Source: Sulfurimonas sp.
GTDB lineage: Bacteria > Campylobacterota > Campylobacteria > Campylobacterales > Sulfurimonadaceae
Length of the DNA: 64,000 nucleotides
NCBI RefSeq assembly: GCF_041583195.1
Contig: NZ_JBFHGL010000002.1
Coordinates: forward strand, 62,001-126,000
Direction of reading: 5' to 3'
Positions 25,152 through 34,670 of this stretch are shown in pieces. A program made the position numbers and the translations under genes. The notes under the pieces were generated by a model. It had not been told where the DNA came from and did no database searches. It saw only the letters and a program-made list of their open reading frames with translations. The first letter of the stretch is position 1. The number at the start of each line of letters is the position of its first letter.

Positions 25152-26584
25152 AAGATACAAAAATAGCAATAATAGGTGGTGGTGTAGCAGGCTCAACTAC
25201 AGCTTTATACCTTGGAAATTTAGGTCTTGATGTAACTCTTTTTGAGAAGCAAAACGATCTAATCAGCGGACCACCTTTTTGTCATCTTCATGCAGGTGGG
25301 AACTTATATCGTGAGATTTCAGATGAGCAGTGTGTAACACTATTAAAACAGTCTATAGATTTTTTACGCTACTACCCTTATGTCGTAGATTATCGTCCAA
25401 CCGTTATAGTACTTCCTAAAGAAGACAAAGGTACTCCGCAAAAACTGATTCCAAGACTTGAACTTTTAACAAAAGAGTATCAAAAACTGATAGATCTAGA
25501 TGAGAAAAACATGGTACTTGGAAAAAGTGAGGAGTACTTTAAAGTTTATACAGAAGAAGATATGCAACTTCTAAAGAATAAAGAAAGTTCCTCTATTCCA
25601 AAAAGTATGGATGAGTGGATGATCCCGGTTGCTAAAAACATAGACTTTACAAAAGTTCAGTTTCCGATAATTATGGTTCAGGAGTATGGTCTTAATCTTT
25701 TTAGATTAGCATCTGGTGTGAAAACTTCACTCTCAAAAATAGCTAATATTACACTAAGAACAAATACAAAAGTAAAAAATATCATAAGAGAAAAAGATTC
25801 TGATAGTTTTGTATTCACATATGAAAAAGACAATCAAGAACATAGTGAAAACTTTGACTATATAATAAATGCGGCTGGATTTCGCAGTGGAAAAATAGAT
25901 GATATGCTTGGTGTTCCTTGTAAACGCATGGTTGAATTTAAAGCTGCATACGTTACAAAATGGGAAAACAATGATACTTTATTCCCTGAGATCATATTTC
26001 ATGGAGAGCGTGGAACTCCTCAAGGTATGGGACAATTCACGCCATATCCAAACGGCCACTTTCAACTTCATGGCATGACAGAGGAGATAACTCTTTACAA
26101 AGGCGGACTTGTAGCTAATACAAAGCAAAGCTGCCAACCGCAACTACAAGAAGATTTTATAAAAAAGATAGAAAGTTCGTGGGATCAAGAAGAGATTGAT
26201 AGTCGTACAAAAAAAGCAATAGAGCATATTTCAAAATATATTCCATCATTTTCAAATGCGACTGTAGCTTCAAAACCATTATTCGGAGCTCAACAGATTC
26301 CAGGAGATGATCCTACACTGCGTGTAGCAGAAGTTTCATTTGTAGATAAGAACTATGCGAGATGTGAAGTTGTAAAAGTATCTTCGGTGCTTAGCATGAT
26401 CGATGCTATAGTCAAAGAGTTTATAAAACTAGGTTTTTTGGATGACTCTGTAATAAACTCAAGAGACACAAAACACCTTGAAGAACTTCAAGAAGAAGAG
26501 ATCGTACAAAATGCTAAAATAATAGCTCAAGATAAAGGCTACCCTGCTGCAATGTCAAATACAAATATAAAGAACAAAGTATAA
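25148..26584 (+). CDS. FAD-dependent oxidoreductase, substrate unknown
   Basis: 478 residues with an N-terminal FAD-binding Rossmann motif (IAIIGGGVAGSTTALYLG, then TLFEK), a second dinucleotide segment around FDYIINAAGFRSGKID and a DAO-like substrate domain between. FHGERGTPQGMGQFTPYPNG is a distinctive stretch near 290-310. Overall shape resembles the DAO/malate:quinone oxidoreductase superfamily, but I do not see enough to name the substrate. No signal peptide or TM, so cytoplasmic or membrane-peripheral. Coupled to gph upstream; a small membrane protein follows after 3 bases. Confidence 0.75.
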   Translation: MKDTKIAIIGGGVAGSTTALYLGNLGLDVTLFEKQNDLISGPPFCHLHAGGNLYREISDEQCVTLLKQSIDFLRYYPYVVDYRPTVIVLPKEDKGTPQKLIPRLELLTKEYQKLIDLDEKNMVLGKSEEYFKVYTEEDMQLLKNKESSSIPKSMDEWMIPVAKNIDFTKVQFPIIMVQEYGLNLFRLASGVKTSLSKIANITLRTNTKVKNIIREKDSDSFVFTYEKDNQEHSENFDYIINAAGFRSGKIDDMLGVPCKRMVEFKAAYVTKWENNDTLFPEIIFHGERGTPQGMGQFTPYPNGHFQLHGMTEEITLYKGGLVANTKQSCQPQLQEDFIKKIESSWDQEEIDSRTKKAIEHISKYIPSFSNATVASKPLFGAQQIPGDDPTLRVAEVSFVDKNYARCEVVKVSSVLSMIDAIVKEFIKLGFLDDSVINSRDTKHLEELQEEEIVQNAKIIAQDKGYPAAMSNTNIKNKV

Positions 26585-26587
26585 AAG

Positions 26588-26917
26588 ATGCAAAACGATA
26601 TAATAGATATGATCGAACCAACACCGAAATTACACTCTAAAAAATGTAAGCTGATCTCATATGTGATCTGGTTGTTTTTAAAATTCACTACATATATTGT
26701 CACTATTTTATCTTGGTATTTGTACGATTATTTCATCGCTTTTTTGACTTTAATCTTATCTTTTATTGTTATGGGTATAATTCGATCAAAACTTAGAAAT
26801 ATTGCAATCCCTCAAAAACAACAAGAATATCAGTATAACGATAAAGGGATAGCAGACTGGTATACAGCTCGTGAACTATGTTACGATGAAGCAAATAAAA
26901 AAATAGAAAGAATATAA
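26588..26917 (+). CDS. Small two-TM membrane protein, unknown function
   Basis: 109 residues, no family recognised. Two adjacent TMs (about 23-44 and 46-66) form a hairpin between a short cytoplasmic N-terminus and a polar C-terminus with WYTARELCYDEANKK. Its stop shares one base with the ATG of uup, so it belongs to the same operon. It may be a membrane partner of a neighbour, but nothing in the sequence says which. Confidence 0.7.
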   Translation: MQNDIIDMIEPTPKLHSKKCKLISYVIWLFLKFTTYIVTILSWYLYDYFIAFLTLILSFIVMGIIRSKLRNIAIPQKQQEYQYNDKGIADWYTARELCYDEANKKIERI

Positions 26918-28866
26918 TGGCACTAATAGATCTTTTAAACATTTCAAAACACTATGAAGCTCAAAAGATTTTAACAGATATCAACTTTCATGTTGACGAG
27001 GGTGAGCGCATAGTTGTTATCGGTAAAAACGGTAGCGGAAAATCTACACTTATGAAGATCGTAAACGGAACACTTGAACAAGATGAAGGTGAGCGTATAA
27101 TCCGCCAGGGCTTAGAAGTAAAAATGCTAGATCAACGCCCTGTTTTTGAACCTGATCATAACGTACGTCAAGCAGTTGAAGCTGGACTTGCAGAGATTAA
27201 CAAAGCAAAACAAAGATATGAAGAACTATCTCATCAAATAGCTGAAGATTTTGAGAACAAAAAGCTTATAGATGAACATGAAAAACTATCAAAATATATA
27301 GAGCATCACTCAGCTTGGAACTTAGATGACAAAATAGAACGCATTATCCAACACTTTGATCTAAAGCGTTATGAGAACAAAAATATAAACCTTTTAAGTG
27401 GTGGTGAACAACGTCGTGTTGCCCTTGCATCACTGCTTCTTCAAAAGCCTGACATCTTACTTTTAGATGAGCCTACCAACCACCTTGACGTATATATGGT
27501 GGAGTTTTTGGAACAACTTTTATTAAAAGAGCGTTTCACACTTGTGTTTATCTCTCACGATAGATATTTCATAGACAAGGTTGCAACAAAAACCATAGAG
27601 GTAGAAGATGAAAAACTTCGCCAATACTCAGGCGGTTATTCAGACTATCTGACTCAAAAAGAGGAATATCTTCGTACACTTCAAAAGCAGCATGAAAACC
27701 TGCTTGGACTATTAAAACGTGAGAACGAATGGTACAGCCGTGGTGTACGTGCACGTCTTAAAAGAAACGAGGGTCGTAAAGAGCGTTTAATGGAACTTCG
27801 CGAAGCTGCAAAAACAAATCCTGCACAGATAAGAAAAATGTCAATTGAGCTTCAACGTGAGGCTAAACACTTTAACCGCGAAAAAAGTGTGAACAAACAA
27901 AAGATGCTTTTTGAGGTTGAGGACTTGGGACTTACTTTGGGTGATAAAGAGCTATTACATGATTTTAACACTCGTATTCTTCAAAAAGACGTTATAGCGA
28001 TCGTTGGACCAAACGGAAGTGGAAAATCAACGCTTCTAAAAGCACTTCTTGGGCGTATAAAACCAACACATGGAAAAATAAAACAGGGTGAGTTTAAAAT
28101 AGGTTACTTCGATCAGCACCGCGAGATGCTAGATGATGATAAAAACCTGATCGAGACCTTTTGTCCTTTTGGTGGAGATCGTGTTGAAGTACGTGGGAAG
28201 AACATGCACGTTTATGGATACCTAAAAAACTTTTTATTCCCGCGTGAGTATTTAGATAAAAAAATAGGTGTTCTTAGTGGTGGGGAGAAAAACCGTATAG
28301 CCTTGGCTCTCTTGTTTACTAAAAACGTAGATATTCTTATCCTTGATGAACCTACTAATGATCTGGACATTCCAACGATCAACATCCTTGAAGAGCAACT
28401 CACTCACTTTCCAGGTGCGGTTATCATAGTTAGTCACGATAGATATTTCGTAGATAAGATCGCAAAAAAACTTTTTATTTTCAAACCTGACAAAACTATA
28501 GAAGAGTCGTACCAAAATTACTCGGAATATCTTGAGATAGAAAAAGAGCTAAAAGAGCTTGATGAGATGGAAAAAGAGGCGTTATCAGCTCCTAAAGTTG
28601 TTGAAACTAAAGAGCAAAAACCTAAACAAATAAAACTCACGTACAAAGAAAAAATTGCTCTTGAAAAACTTCCGGCTGAGATTGAAGAGCTTGAAGCTAA
28701 GATCGAAGAGCTAAACAACTGTATAGCTGATCCTAATTGTTATCAGGAGATAGGACTTACAAAACTTGCAAATGAGTTAGAAGAAGTTGAGGCTACTTAT
28801 GAGCAAAAGGTGGAAGAGCTACTTAGTATTGAGGAGAAACAAGAAGAGATAGAAAACCAAAACTAA
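26917..28866 (+). CDS. uup: ABC-F family ATPase, Uup-like
   Basis: 649 residues with two ABC ATPase domains and no membrane domain. Domain 1: Walker A GKNGSGKST (36-44), signature LSGGEQRR, Walker B LLLDEPTNHLD. Linker with the R/K-rich YSRGVRARLKRNEGRKER helix typical of ABC-F proteins. Domain 2: GPNGSGKST, LSGGEKNR, LILDEPTNDLD. A C-terminal coiled coil (about 570-649) matches Uup. ABC-F proteins act on the ribosome, relieving stalls; Uup is also linked to DNA transposon excision and branch migration. Its stop codon overlaps the convergent glucosaminidase stop. Confidence 0.9.
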   Translation: MALIDLLNISKHYEAQKILTDINFHVDEGERIVVIGKNGSGKSTLMKIVNGTLEQDEGERIIRQGLEVKMLDQRPVFEPDHNVRQAVEAGLAEINKAKQRYEELSHQIAEDFENKKLIDEHEKLSKYIEHHSAWNLDDKIERIIQHFDLKRYENKNINLLSGGEQRRVALASLLLQKPDILLLDEPTNHLDVYMVEFLEQLLLKERFTLVFISHDRYFIDKVATKTIEVEDEKLRQYSGGYSDYLTQKEEYLRTLQKQHENLLGLLKRENEWYSRGVRARLKRNEGRKERLMELREAAKTNPAQIRKMSIELQREAKHFNREKSVNKQKMLFEVEDLGLTLGDKELLHDFNTRILQKDVIAIVGPNGSGKSTLLKALLGRIKPTHGKIKQGEFKIGYFDQHREMLDDDKNLIETFCPFGGDRVEVRGKNMHVYGYLKNFLFPREYLDKKIGVLSGGEKNRIALALLFTKNVDILILDEPTNDLDIPTINILEEQLTHFPGAVIIVSHDRYFVDKIAKKLFIFKPDKTIEESYQNYSEYLEIEKELKELDEMEKEALSAPKVVETKEQKPKQIKLTYKEKIALEKLPAEIEELEAKIEELNNCIADPNCYQEIGLTKLANELEEVEATYEQKVEELLSIEEKQEEIENQN

Positions 28867-29489
28867 TAGTTATAAAGTTTGTTAAACTTTATAACACGTA
28901 TGAGTTCTTTTCCATATTCTGCACGTTTCTCTGAGTACATATCCAATTTTTTTACAAGCTCATACGGATCGTTTGTTTTCATTTTTAGTTTTCTAAATTC
29001 ACCAAAAGATCTGCTTGTGGCCAACACAAAATAGTAATCCCTTATGGAGTCTTCCAAAGTAGCATACTTTTTTACAAAGATCTTTTTTTCACCCCTAGTT
29101 TGGAGTGCCCTTACTCTTGGTTCATTTTTATTAAAAGACCAGACTCCAAAAAGATTGTTTGCAACTTTTGTGAAACGCGAAGTACCCCATCCGCTTTCAA
29201 CAGCAGCTTGAGCGATCGCTATGCTTTTAGGGTGTGGTTTAACTTTTCTCAAAAGTTCTTTATAATCTTTGGCAGAGTATTTTTTCATGTATTTTTTTAC
29301 AAATGAGCTTTTTGTGTTGTTGTTGTCTATATTTGTTTTAAGAGTTTTGTATCTGTAGTCAAGTTCTGCATATACTTTATTTACTGCGGGAACTACACGT
29401 TTGTAAAAGTTTTGTTTTTTGAGTTTTGCAGGGGTTTGAGATGCAAAAAGGGGAAAAACCAGTCCTAAAAGAAGAACCAGTTTTAGCAT
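28863..29489 (-). CDS. Bax-like glucosaminidase-domain protein
   Basis: 208 residues with a signal peptide (MLKLVLLLGLVFPLFAS). The glucosaminidase-fold domain carries AQAAVESGWGTSRF with the catalytic Glu E98, followed by NNLFGVWSF and DSIRDYYFVLATSRSF. Members cleave peptidoglycan glycan strands in the periplasm; Bax-like proteins are common in Campylobacterota. It starts 4 bases after the DAHP synthase stop and ends by sharing CTAA with the convergent uup stop. Confidence 0.85.
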   Translation of the reverse strand: MLKLVLLLGLVFPLFASQTPAKLKKQNFYKRVVPAVNKVYAELDYRYKTLKTNIDNNNTKSSFVKKYMKKYSAKDYKELLRKVKPHPKSIAIAQAAVESGWGTSRFTKVANNLFGVWSFNKNEPRVRALQTRGEKKIFVKKYATLEDSIRDYYFVLATSRSFGEFRKLKMKTNDPYELVKKLDMYSEKRAEYGKELIRVIKFNKLYNY

Positions 29490-29492
29490 AGA

Positions 29493-30842
29493 TTACTTTC
29501 TAGCTTCTTTTAGAGTATCTGCGATTAAAAACGCAAGCTCTAAAGACTGATCAGCATTTAAACGCGGATCACAATGTGTGTGGTAACGTGAACTTAGGTC
29601 TTCTTCTGTAATTGTAAAAGAACCACCTATACACTCAGTAACATGTTTACCTGTCATCTCTAAGTGAACACCACCTGCAACAGTACCTTCAGCTTTATGA
29701 ACTTGGAAGAACTGTTTCATCTCAGTAAGAATTGAGTCTACAGGACGAGTTTTATAGTTATTAGAAGATTTGATAGTGTTACCATGCATTGGGTCACATG
29801 ACCAAACTACATTTAAACCTTCACGCTCAACTGCACGAATAAGTTGAGGCATATGATCACCTACTTTATCAGCACCCATACGGACAATGATGTTTAGTCT
29901 TCCAGCTTCATTAGTAGGGTTAACGGCAGTAGCAAGTTTTACTAAATCTTCAGGATCCATAGTTGGACCTGCTTTAATACCGATTGGGTTATTAATACCT
30001 TTCATATACTCAACATGAGCACCGTCAAGCTGACGAGTTCTATCACCAATCCAAACCATATGAGCTGCAGTGTTGTACCATTCGCCAGTCATCGAGTCTC
30101 TGCGAGTAAAAGCTTCTTCATATGGAAGTAATAAAGCTTCATGTGATGTATAAAAATCTGTTTCACGTAAGTTTCTATAAGTTTTAGACGTAATACCACA
30201 AGCTTGCATAAAGTTTAGAGATGTCTCAATCTCTTCAGCAAGTTTTTCATAAAGTTCACTTACTTCACTTTTATGAGCGAAATCAAGGTTCCATTGGTGA
30301 ACTTGATGAAGATCTGCCATACCACCTGTTGCAAAAGCACGAAGTAAGTTTTGAGTAGCCGTAGCCTGGTTGTAAGCTTTAATCATACGCTCAGGATCCG
30401 GAACACGAGCTTCTTTTGTAAACTCTACACCGTTGATGATATCTCCACGATATGAATCAAGTGTAACGCCGTCAATAGTTTCAGTATCAGACGAGCGTGG
30501 TTTTGCAAACTGACCGCCCAGACGACCAACTTTTACAACAGGTACACCACCGGCATATGTCATAACAACTGCCATCTGTAAAAGCACTTTAAACGTGTCA
30601 CGGATATTTACTGCATGAAATTCGCTAAAGCTCTCTGCACAATCTCCACCTTGTAATAAAAATGCTTCACCTTTAGCTACATCTGCTAATTGTTCTTTTA
30701 GTCTTCTAGCTTCCCCAGCAAAAACTAATGGCGGATAATTTTTTAATTCACCTAAAACTCTGTTTAAGTGTTCTTGATCTTTATAAGTCGGTTGTTGTAA
30801 TATTGGTTTACTTCTCCAGCTCTCTGGTGTCCAGATACTCAT
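29493..30842 (-). CDS. Class II 3-deoxy-7-phosphoheptulonate (DAHP) synthase
   Basis: 449 residues, the plant/Mycobacterium/Helicobacter-type (class II) enzyme that condenses phosphoenolpyruvate and erythrose 4-phosphate, the first step of the shikimate pathway. Motifs seen: [11 protein letters not shown] (metal Cys), [70 protein letters not shown] and [10 protein letters not shown]. Length is standard for the class. AAGG precedes the ATG at 9-10 bases. Later shikimate and tryptophan genes (aroE, trpE) lie at 37-39 kb. Confidence 0.94.
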   Translation of the reverse strand: MSIWTPESWRSKPILQQPTYKDQEHLNRVLGELKNYPPLVFAGEARRLKEQLADVAKGEAFLLQGGDCAESFSEFHAVNIRDTFKVLLQMAVVMTYAGGVPVVKVGRLGGQFAKPRSSDTETIDGVTLDSYRGDIINGVEFTKEARVPDPERMIKAYNQATATQNLLRAFATGGMADLHQVHQWNLDFAHKSEVSELYEKLAEEIETSLNFMQACGITSKTYRNLRETDFYTSHEALLLPYEEAFTRRDSMTGEWYNTAAHMVWIGDRTRQLDGAHVEYMKGINNPIGIKAGPTMDPEDLVKLATAVNPTNEAGRLNIIVRMGADKVGDHMPQLIRAVEREGLNVVWSCDPMHGNTIKSSNNYKTRPVDSILTEMKQFFQVHKAEGTVAGGVHLEMTGKHVTECIGGSFTITEEDLSSRYHTHCDPRLNADQSLELAFLIADTLKEARK

Positions 30843-30949
30843 CGTTATTACCTTAATTTATAATTTTTGTAATTCTAGCCAAATATACCTAAGTTATACT
30901 TTAGGGCAATCAACACTTCCCTCTTTAGTATCTATAAAGTTTAAGATTG

Positions 30950-30955
30950 TATAAT
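30950..30955 (+). promoter_or_regulatory. -10 box of the GGDEF-cvpA-fur-lysS run
   Basis: TATAAT after ATTG, 37 bases before the ATG at 30993, in the divergent spacer to the DAHP synthase gene. Genes downstream are closely packed to lysS, so this may drive fur. Confidence 0.5.
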
Positions 30956-30992
30956 TCTGAAGATAAAATTCAATTTTAAAAGAAATACAAAT

Positions 30993-31907
30993 ATGGCAAA
31001 TAATGAGTTAGAACCTCTTCTTAATGAATTATGTTTAAATATCAAGAGTTTCCTTGATGAAAACAGTGATGTGACAAAAGAGCACCTAGCCGAATTCTTA
31101 AGAAACTCTGCACAATTAATTTCAGATATGTCAACAGATACACTGAATTCTTATAATACCGATAAATATATTCTTTCAGATGAATATAAAAATATTGCAA
31201 AAGAGTGTCTGACTCACTATGCAAATACTAGTTCAAAAATATCAAAACTCTCAGTAGAGCATCAAGAAACTTTAGCGAAGTGTGATGCTACGCATATTGA
31301 TTTGCCAAAAATCACATCTAAATTTAACGAAATTCAAGAGCATATGGTTGATGAAGTATCCAAAGCAAACTCAATAATATCTCAATTATCTTCTCAAATA
31401 AAAGAATTAGAAGAGAAATCAAACCTTGATCCACTTACAAAAATTTATAACAGAGGCGCTTTAAATACGTACCTTAGCGAAATGTGTGAAAATGCTAACG
31501 ACAGATATGAGACACATCTTCTAGCTATAGATATTGATGATTTTAAAGCAATTAACGACAAATACGGTCACATTGCCGGCGATAAAATACTAATATATAT
31601 TGCAAGAATATTAAAAAAGACACTAAGGGATGGCGATAAAGTATTCAGATTTGGCGGAGAAGAGTTTATTGTAGTTCTAAATAGAATTAAAGAAAACCAA
31701 TGTATGGACATAGCGCATAGACTCTTAAAGCTTGTTAGCGATAACAAGCTTATCTACAAAGGTGACAATATCGGTGTAACAGTAAGCATTGGTTCTACAA
31801 AACTAAAAGTCGGCGATACACCTGATGCTTTTATAACAAGAGCAGACAAAGCACTTTACAGATCTAAACAGTCTGGAAAAAACAAACTATCTACGGAGCC
31901 TATTTAA
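30993..31907 (+). CDS. Cytoplasmic diguanylate cyclase (GGDEF protein)
   Basis: 304 residues. The N-terminal 130 residues are helical and of no recognised family, with a coiled coil at about 108-142. The GGDEF domain starts at LDPLTKIYNRGAL (145-157); LLAIDIDDFKAINDKYGH binds metal and substrate, the active loop is GGEEF (221-225), and an RxxD inhibitory site (R212, D215) lies five residues before it. It should make cyclic di-GMP with product inhibition. No TMs. It is the first gene of the run leading to cvpA, fur and lysS. Confidence 0.9.
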   Translation: MANNELEPLLNELCLNIKSFLDENSDVTKEHLAEFLRNSAQLISDMSTDTLNSYNTDKYILSDEYKNIAKECLTHYANTSSKISKLSVEHQETLAKCDATHIDLPKITSKFNEIQEHMVDEVSKANSIISQLSSQIKELEEKSNLDPLTKIYNRGALNTYLSEMCENANDRYETHLLAIDIDDFKAINDKYGHIAGDKILIYIARILKKTLRDGDKVFRFGGEEFIVVLNRIKENQCMDIAHRLLKLVSDNKLIYKGDNIGVTVSIGSTKLKVGDTPDAFITRADKALYRSKQSGKNKLSTEPI

Positions 31908-31910
31908 CAC

Positions 31911-32594
31911 ATGGATATAAACTATTTCGACATTGTTGCTTCAGCAATAATTTTACTTTTAGGTTTAAAAGGGATATTAAACGGTTTTTTTAAAGAGGTT
32001 TTCGGTCTTATCGGAATCATAGGTGGTATATTTATAGCATCTAGATTTGGTCCTGATGTTGGAGAGTACTTAAACACTCTAATCTTCAATTTCGATAATG
32101 AAGGTGCTATTGGTTTTACAGGTTTTCTAGCAACTTTAGCTATTTTTTGGCTACTTATGATAGCTGCAGGGGCAATCTTTAAAAAGTTAAGCTCTATGAG
32201 TGGGCTTGGTATATATGACAGAATTTTAGGTTTTGTTTTTGGTGCAAGTAAATTCTTTCTAATAGCGGCAGTAATTGCACATGCTATATACAATGTACAA
32301 TCATTAAGAGGTGTAATTGATTCGGCTATGGGAAATTCCGTTTTATTTCCAGTACTTACAAAAACAGGTTCTGTAATTATGAAGATAGACCCTGTATCTA
32401 TTAGCAATGACCTAAACCAAACTATTGAAAACACTACAAAAGTTATAGAAGATAAGACTAAAGATGTAGTTCAAGACGTAGTAGATGAGAAAGCAAAAGA
32501 GATTACACAAAACGTAGAACAGCAGATCAAAGAACAAGTAGAAGCAAATAAAAAAGATATTGAGAGTAGAATAACAGGAGAAAATAGTGAGTGA
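31911..32594 (+). CDS. CvpA-family membrane protein
   Basis: 227 residues: four TMs in the first 130 residues (ASAIILLLGLKGILNGFFKE and GIIGGIFIASRFGPDVGEYL mark the CvpA fold), then a charged helical cytoplasmic tail (about 165-227, rich in VVDEKAKEI-type repeats). CvpA is linked to colicin V export in E. coli and to envelope stress; its biochemical role is unclear. The position directly before fur matches Campylobacter jejuni (cj0399-fur). It overlaps the fur GTG start by 8 bases. Confidence 0.87.
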   Translation: MDINYFDIVASAIILLLGLKGILNGFFKEVFGLIGIIGGIFIASRFGPDVGEYLNTLIFNFDNEGAIGFTGFLATLAIFWLLMIAAGAIFKKLSSMSGLGIYDRILGFVFGASKFFLIAAVIAHAIYNVQSLRGVIDSAMGNSVLFPVLTKTGSVIMKIDPVSISNDLNQTIENTTKVIEDKTKDVVQDVVDEKAKEITQNVEQQIKEQVEANKKDIESRITGENSE

Positions 32595-33072
32595 TATATC
32601 AACTAACTTTTCAGAACCTACTGTTGAATACAATCAACTTTTAGAAGACTTCAAAAATCTTTTAAAACAAAACAATCTTAAGTTTACTATTCAAAGAGAA
32701 GTTATTTTAGAGACACTATATAACTCTAGCGAGCATTTAACTCCTGAATCTTTACACCAAGTTTTACAAAAAAAATATTCTGAGTTAAAGATTGGTATAG
32801 CTACGGTTTATAGAACACTGTCACTCTTGGAAGATTCAAAGATGGTTACTTCACTCTCTTTTGGTGCTCAAGGTAAAAAGTATGAGCTTGGTGCAAAAGA
32901 GCACCATGATCATCTAATCTGTACCAGATGTGGAACAATCACAGAATTTGTAGATGAACAAATAGAAGAGAGACAACACAAGATAGCGGATGAGTTAGGT
33001 TTTAAAATGCAAGACCATTCTATGCAAATATACGGCATATGTGAAAAGTGTCAACAAGAAGAAAACAAATAA
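32587..33072 (+). CDS. fur: Ferric uptake regulator Fur
   Basis: 161 residues. Winged-helix DNA-binding domain (about 15-95) with TPESLHQVL and [15 protein letters not shown], then the dimerisation domain with the metal site HHDH (106-109) and two CxxC pairs (112-115, CTRC; 152-155, CEKC) expected to hold structural zinc. The GTG start at 32587 has AGGAG 5-6 bases upstream. Fur represses iron uptake genes with Fe2+. PerR is the main alternative in this family; the cvpA-fur-lysS context supports Fur. A Fur-box-like site occurs at 9.9 kb. Confidence 0.93.
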   Translation: MSDISTNFSEPTVEYNQLLEDFKNLLKQNNLKFTIQREVILETLYNSSEHLTPESLHQVLQKKYSELKIGIATVYRTLSLLEDSKMVTSLSFGAQGKKYELGAKEHHDHLICTRCGTITEFVDEQIEERQHKIADELGFKMQDHSMQIYGICEKCQQEENK

Positions 33073-33082
33073 GGAAGATATA

Positions 33083-34603
33083 TTGGCTTTTGAAAATAAA
33101 TTTATACAACAAAGAATCCAAAAAGCACAGGTGCTAAAAGAGGCTGGATTTAATCCATATGCAAATGATTCTAAAAGAAACACTACTATTTCAAAATATT
33201 TAAACGTTAACGATGATATTCACAACTTAGAAGAAAAACGTGATGAGAAACGTCACTATACTGTTAGCGGACGTATTAAGCTTCAACGTATTATGGGTAA
33301 GGCCAGTTTTATAAAGATAGAAGATGAAAGCGGTATGCTTCAGGTATATGTGGCACGTGACAATCTTCCTGAAGGTTTCTATAACGATATTTTTAAAAAG
33401 AACATTGAAGTCGGTGATATTGTAGAGGTTGAGGGTTATCCATTTGTAACTGGTCATGGTGAACTTTCACTACATGCACACTCTCTAAAACTTTTAACTA
33501 AAGCCATTGCACCATTACCTGAGAAATTCCACGGTGTAACTGACAAAGAGATCAGATACAGAAAAAGATATCTTGATCTTATTATGAATGCAGAAGTTAG
33601 AAAAACATTCCAAATCCGCTCTAAAGTTATCTCTTTAACTCGTCACTTCTTTGAGGAAAAAGGTTTCTTAGAAGTTGAAACTCCTATGATGCACCCAATT
33701 GCCGGTGGAGCAAATGCGAAACCGTTTGTAACTCACCATAATGCACTTGGAATCGACAGATACTTAAGAATCGCACCTGAGCTTTACCTAAAACGTCTAA
33801 TCGTTGGTGGATTTGAAGCTGTATTTGAGATCAACCGTAACTTTAGAAATGAAGGTATGGATGCTACTCACAACCCTGAATTTACATCGATTGAATTCTA
33901 CTGGGCATATAAAACATATAGAGATCTAATTGAGATCACAAAAGATTATTTCAAGTACCTTTTTGAACATCTGGATCTTCCGACAATTCTGCCTTACGGT
34001 GATATGGAAGTTGATTTTGATAAGTTTACAGAGATCCCGTTAATTCAGTCACTTACTGATATCGGTGGCGTACCTGCTGATGTTGTAAACGACAAAGAAA
34101 AGATCTTAGACTACCTAAGAAGTAAAAACCTTGAAGCTGATGCAAAAATGACTCTTGGTTATCTTCAAGGTGAGTTATTTGATGAGTTTGTTGAAGAGAA
34201 ACTGATCAATCCTACTTTCATCACTGAATACCCTGTTGATCTTTCACCTCTTGCAAGAAGAAACGATGAAAATCCTGATATTACTGAAAGATTTGAGCTG
34301 TTTATTGCAGGTCGTGAAATTGCAAATGCGTTTAGCGAGTTAAACGATCCAGTTGATCAGTATGAGCGTTTTGTTGCTCAAGGTGAAGCAAAAGAAGGCG
34401 GTGACGATGAAGCTCACGAGATGGATAAAGACTTCGTAGATGCACTAAGCTACGGTATGGCTCCAACTGCGGGACAAGGTATTGGTATCGACAGATTAGT
34501 AATGCTTTTAACAAATGAGCACTCTATTCGTGACGTACTTCTTTTCCCTGCTATGAAACCTCTAGCAGAAGGTTCTAAAGAGGATGAAATCCCGGAAGAA
34601 TAA
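33083..34603 (+). CDS. lysS: Lysyl-tRNA synthetase, class II
   Basis: 506 residues: N-terminal OB-fold anticodon-binding domain (about 55-170) and class II catalytic core with motif 2 [20 protein letters not shown] and motif 3 [10 protein letters not shown]. It charges tRNA-Lys. The TTG at 33083 follows AAGGAAG and gives the usual [12 protein letters not shown]-terminus; an ATG at 33041 in the same frame lies inside fur and would add 14 unnatural residues. Co-transcribed with fur, 10 bases apart, as in Campylobacter. Confidence 0.95.
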   Translation: MAFENKFIQQRIQKAQVLKEAGFNPYANDSKRNTTISKYLNVNDDIHNLEEKRDEKRHYTVSGRIKLQRIMGKASFIKIEDESGMLQVYVARDNLPEGFYNDIFKKNIEVGDIVEVEGYPFVTGHGELSLHAHSLKLLTKAIAPLPEKFHGVTDKEIRYRKRYLDLIMNAEVRKTFQIRSKVISLTRHFFEEKGFLEVETPMMHPIAGGANAKPFVTHHNALGIDRYLRIAPELYLKRLIVGGFEAVFEINRNFRNEGMDATHNPEFTSIEFYWAYKTYRDLIEITKDYFKYLFEHLDLPTILPYGDMEVDFDKFTEIPLIQSLTDIGGVPADVVNDKEKILDYLRSKNLEADAKMTLGYLQGELFDEFVEEKLINPTFITEYPVDLSPLARRNDENPDITERFELFIAGREIANAFSELNDPVDQYERFVAQGEAKEGGDDEAHEMDKDFVDALSYGMAPTAGQGIGIDRLVMLLTNEHSIRDVLLFPAMKPLAEGSKEDEIPEE

Positions 34604-34632
34604 TTTTCAGTCAGTTATTATCATTTTTTTTG

Positions 34633-34638
34633 TATAAT
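34633..34638 (+). promoter_or_regulatory. -10 box of the glyA promoter
   Basis: TATAAT directly preceded by eight T and TG (TTTTTTTTGTATAAT), a model Campylobacterota promoter, 33 bases before the glyA ATG. It splits the long plus-strand gene run into two transcription units. Confidence 0.65.
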
Positions 34639-34670
34639 CGCGATATTTAAATTACAAGGAATTTTGTAAC

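Noticed and set aside
25148-26584. Naming the FAD protein malate:quinone oxidoreductase
   Set aside because: FAD motif and size fit, but Mqo-specific residues are not evident and the middle region differs from Helicobacter and Campylobacter Mqo as I recall them.
31922-32434. 170-codon minus-strand frame across cvpA
   Set aside because: Antisense to CvpA with its start inside the gene; composition is that of a complement frame.
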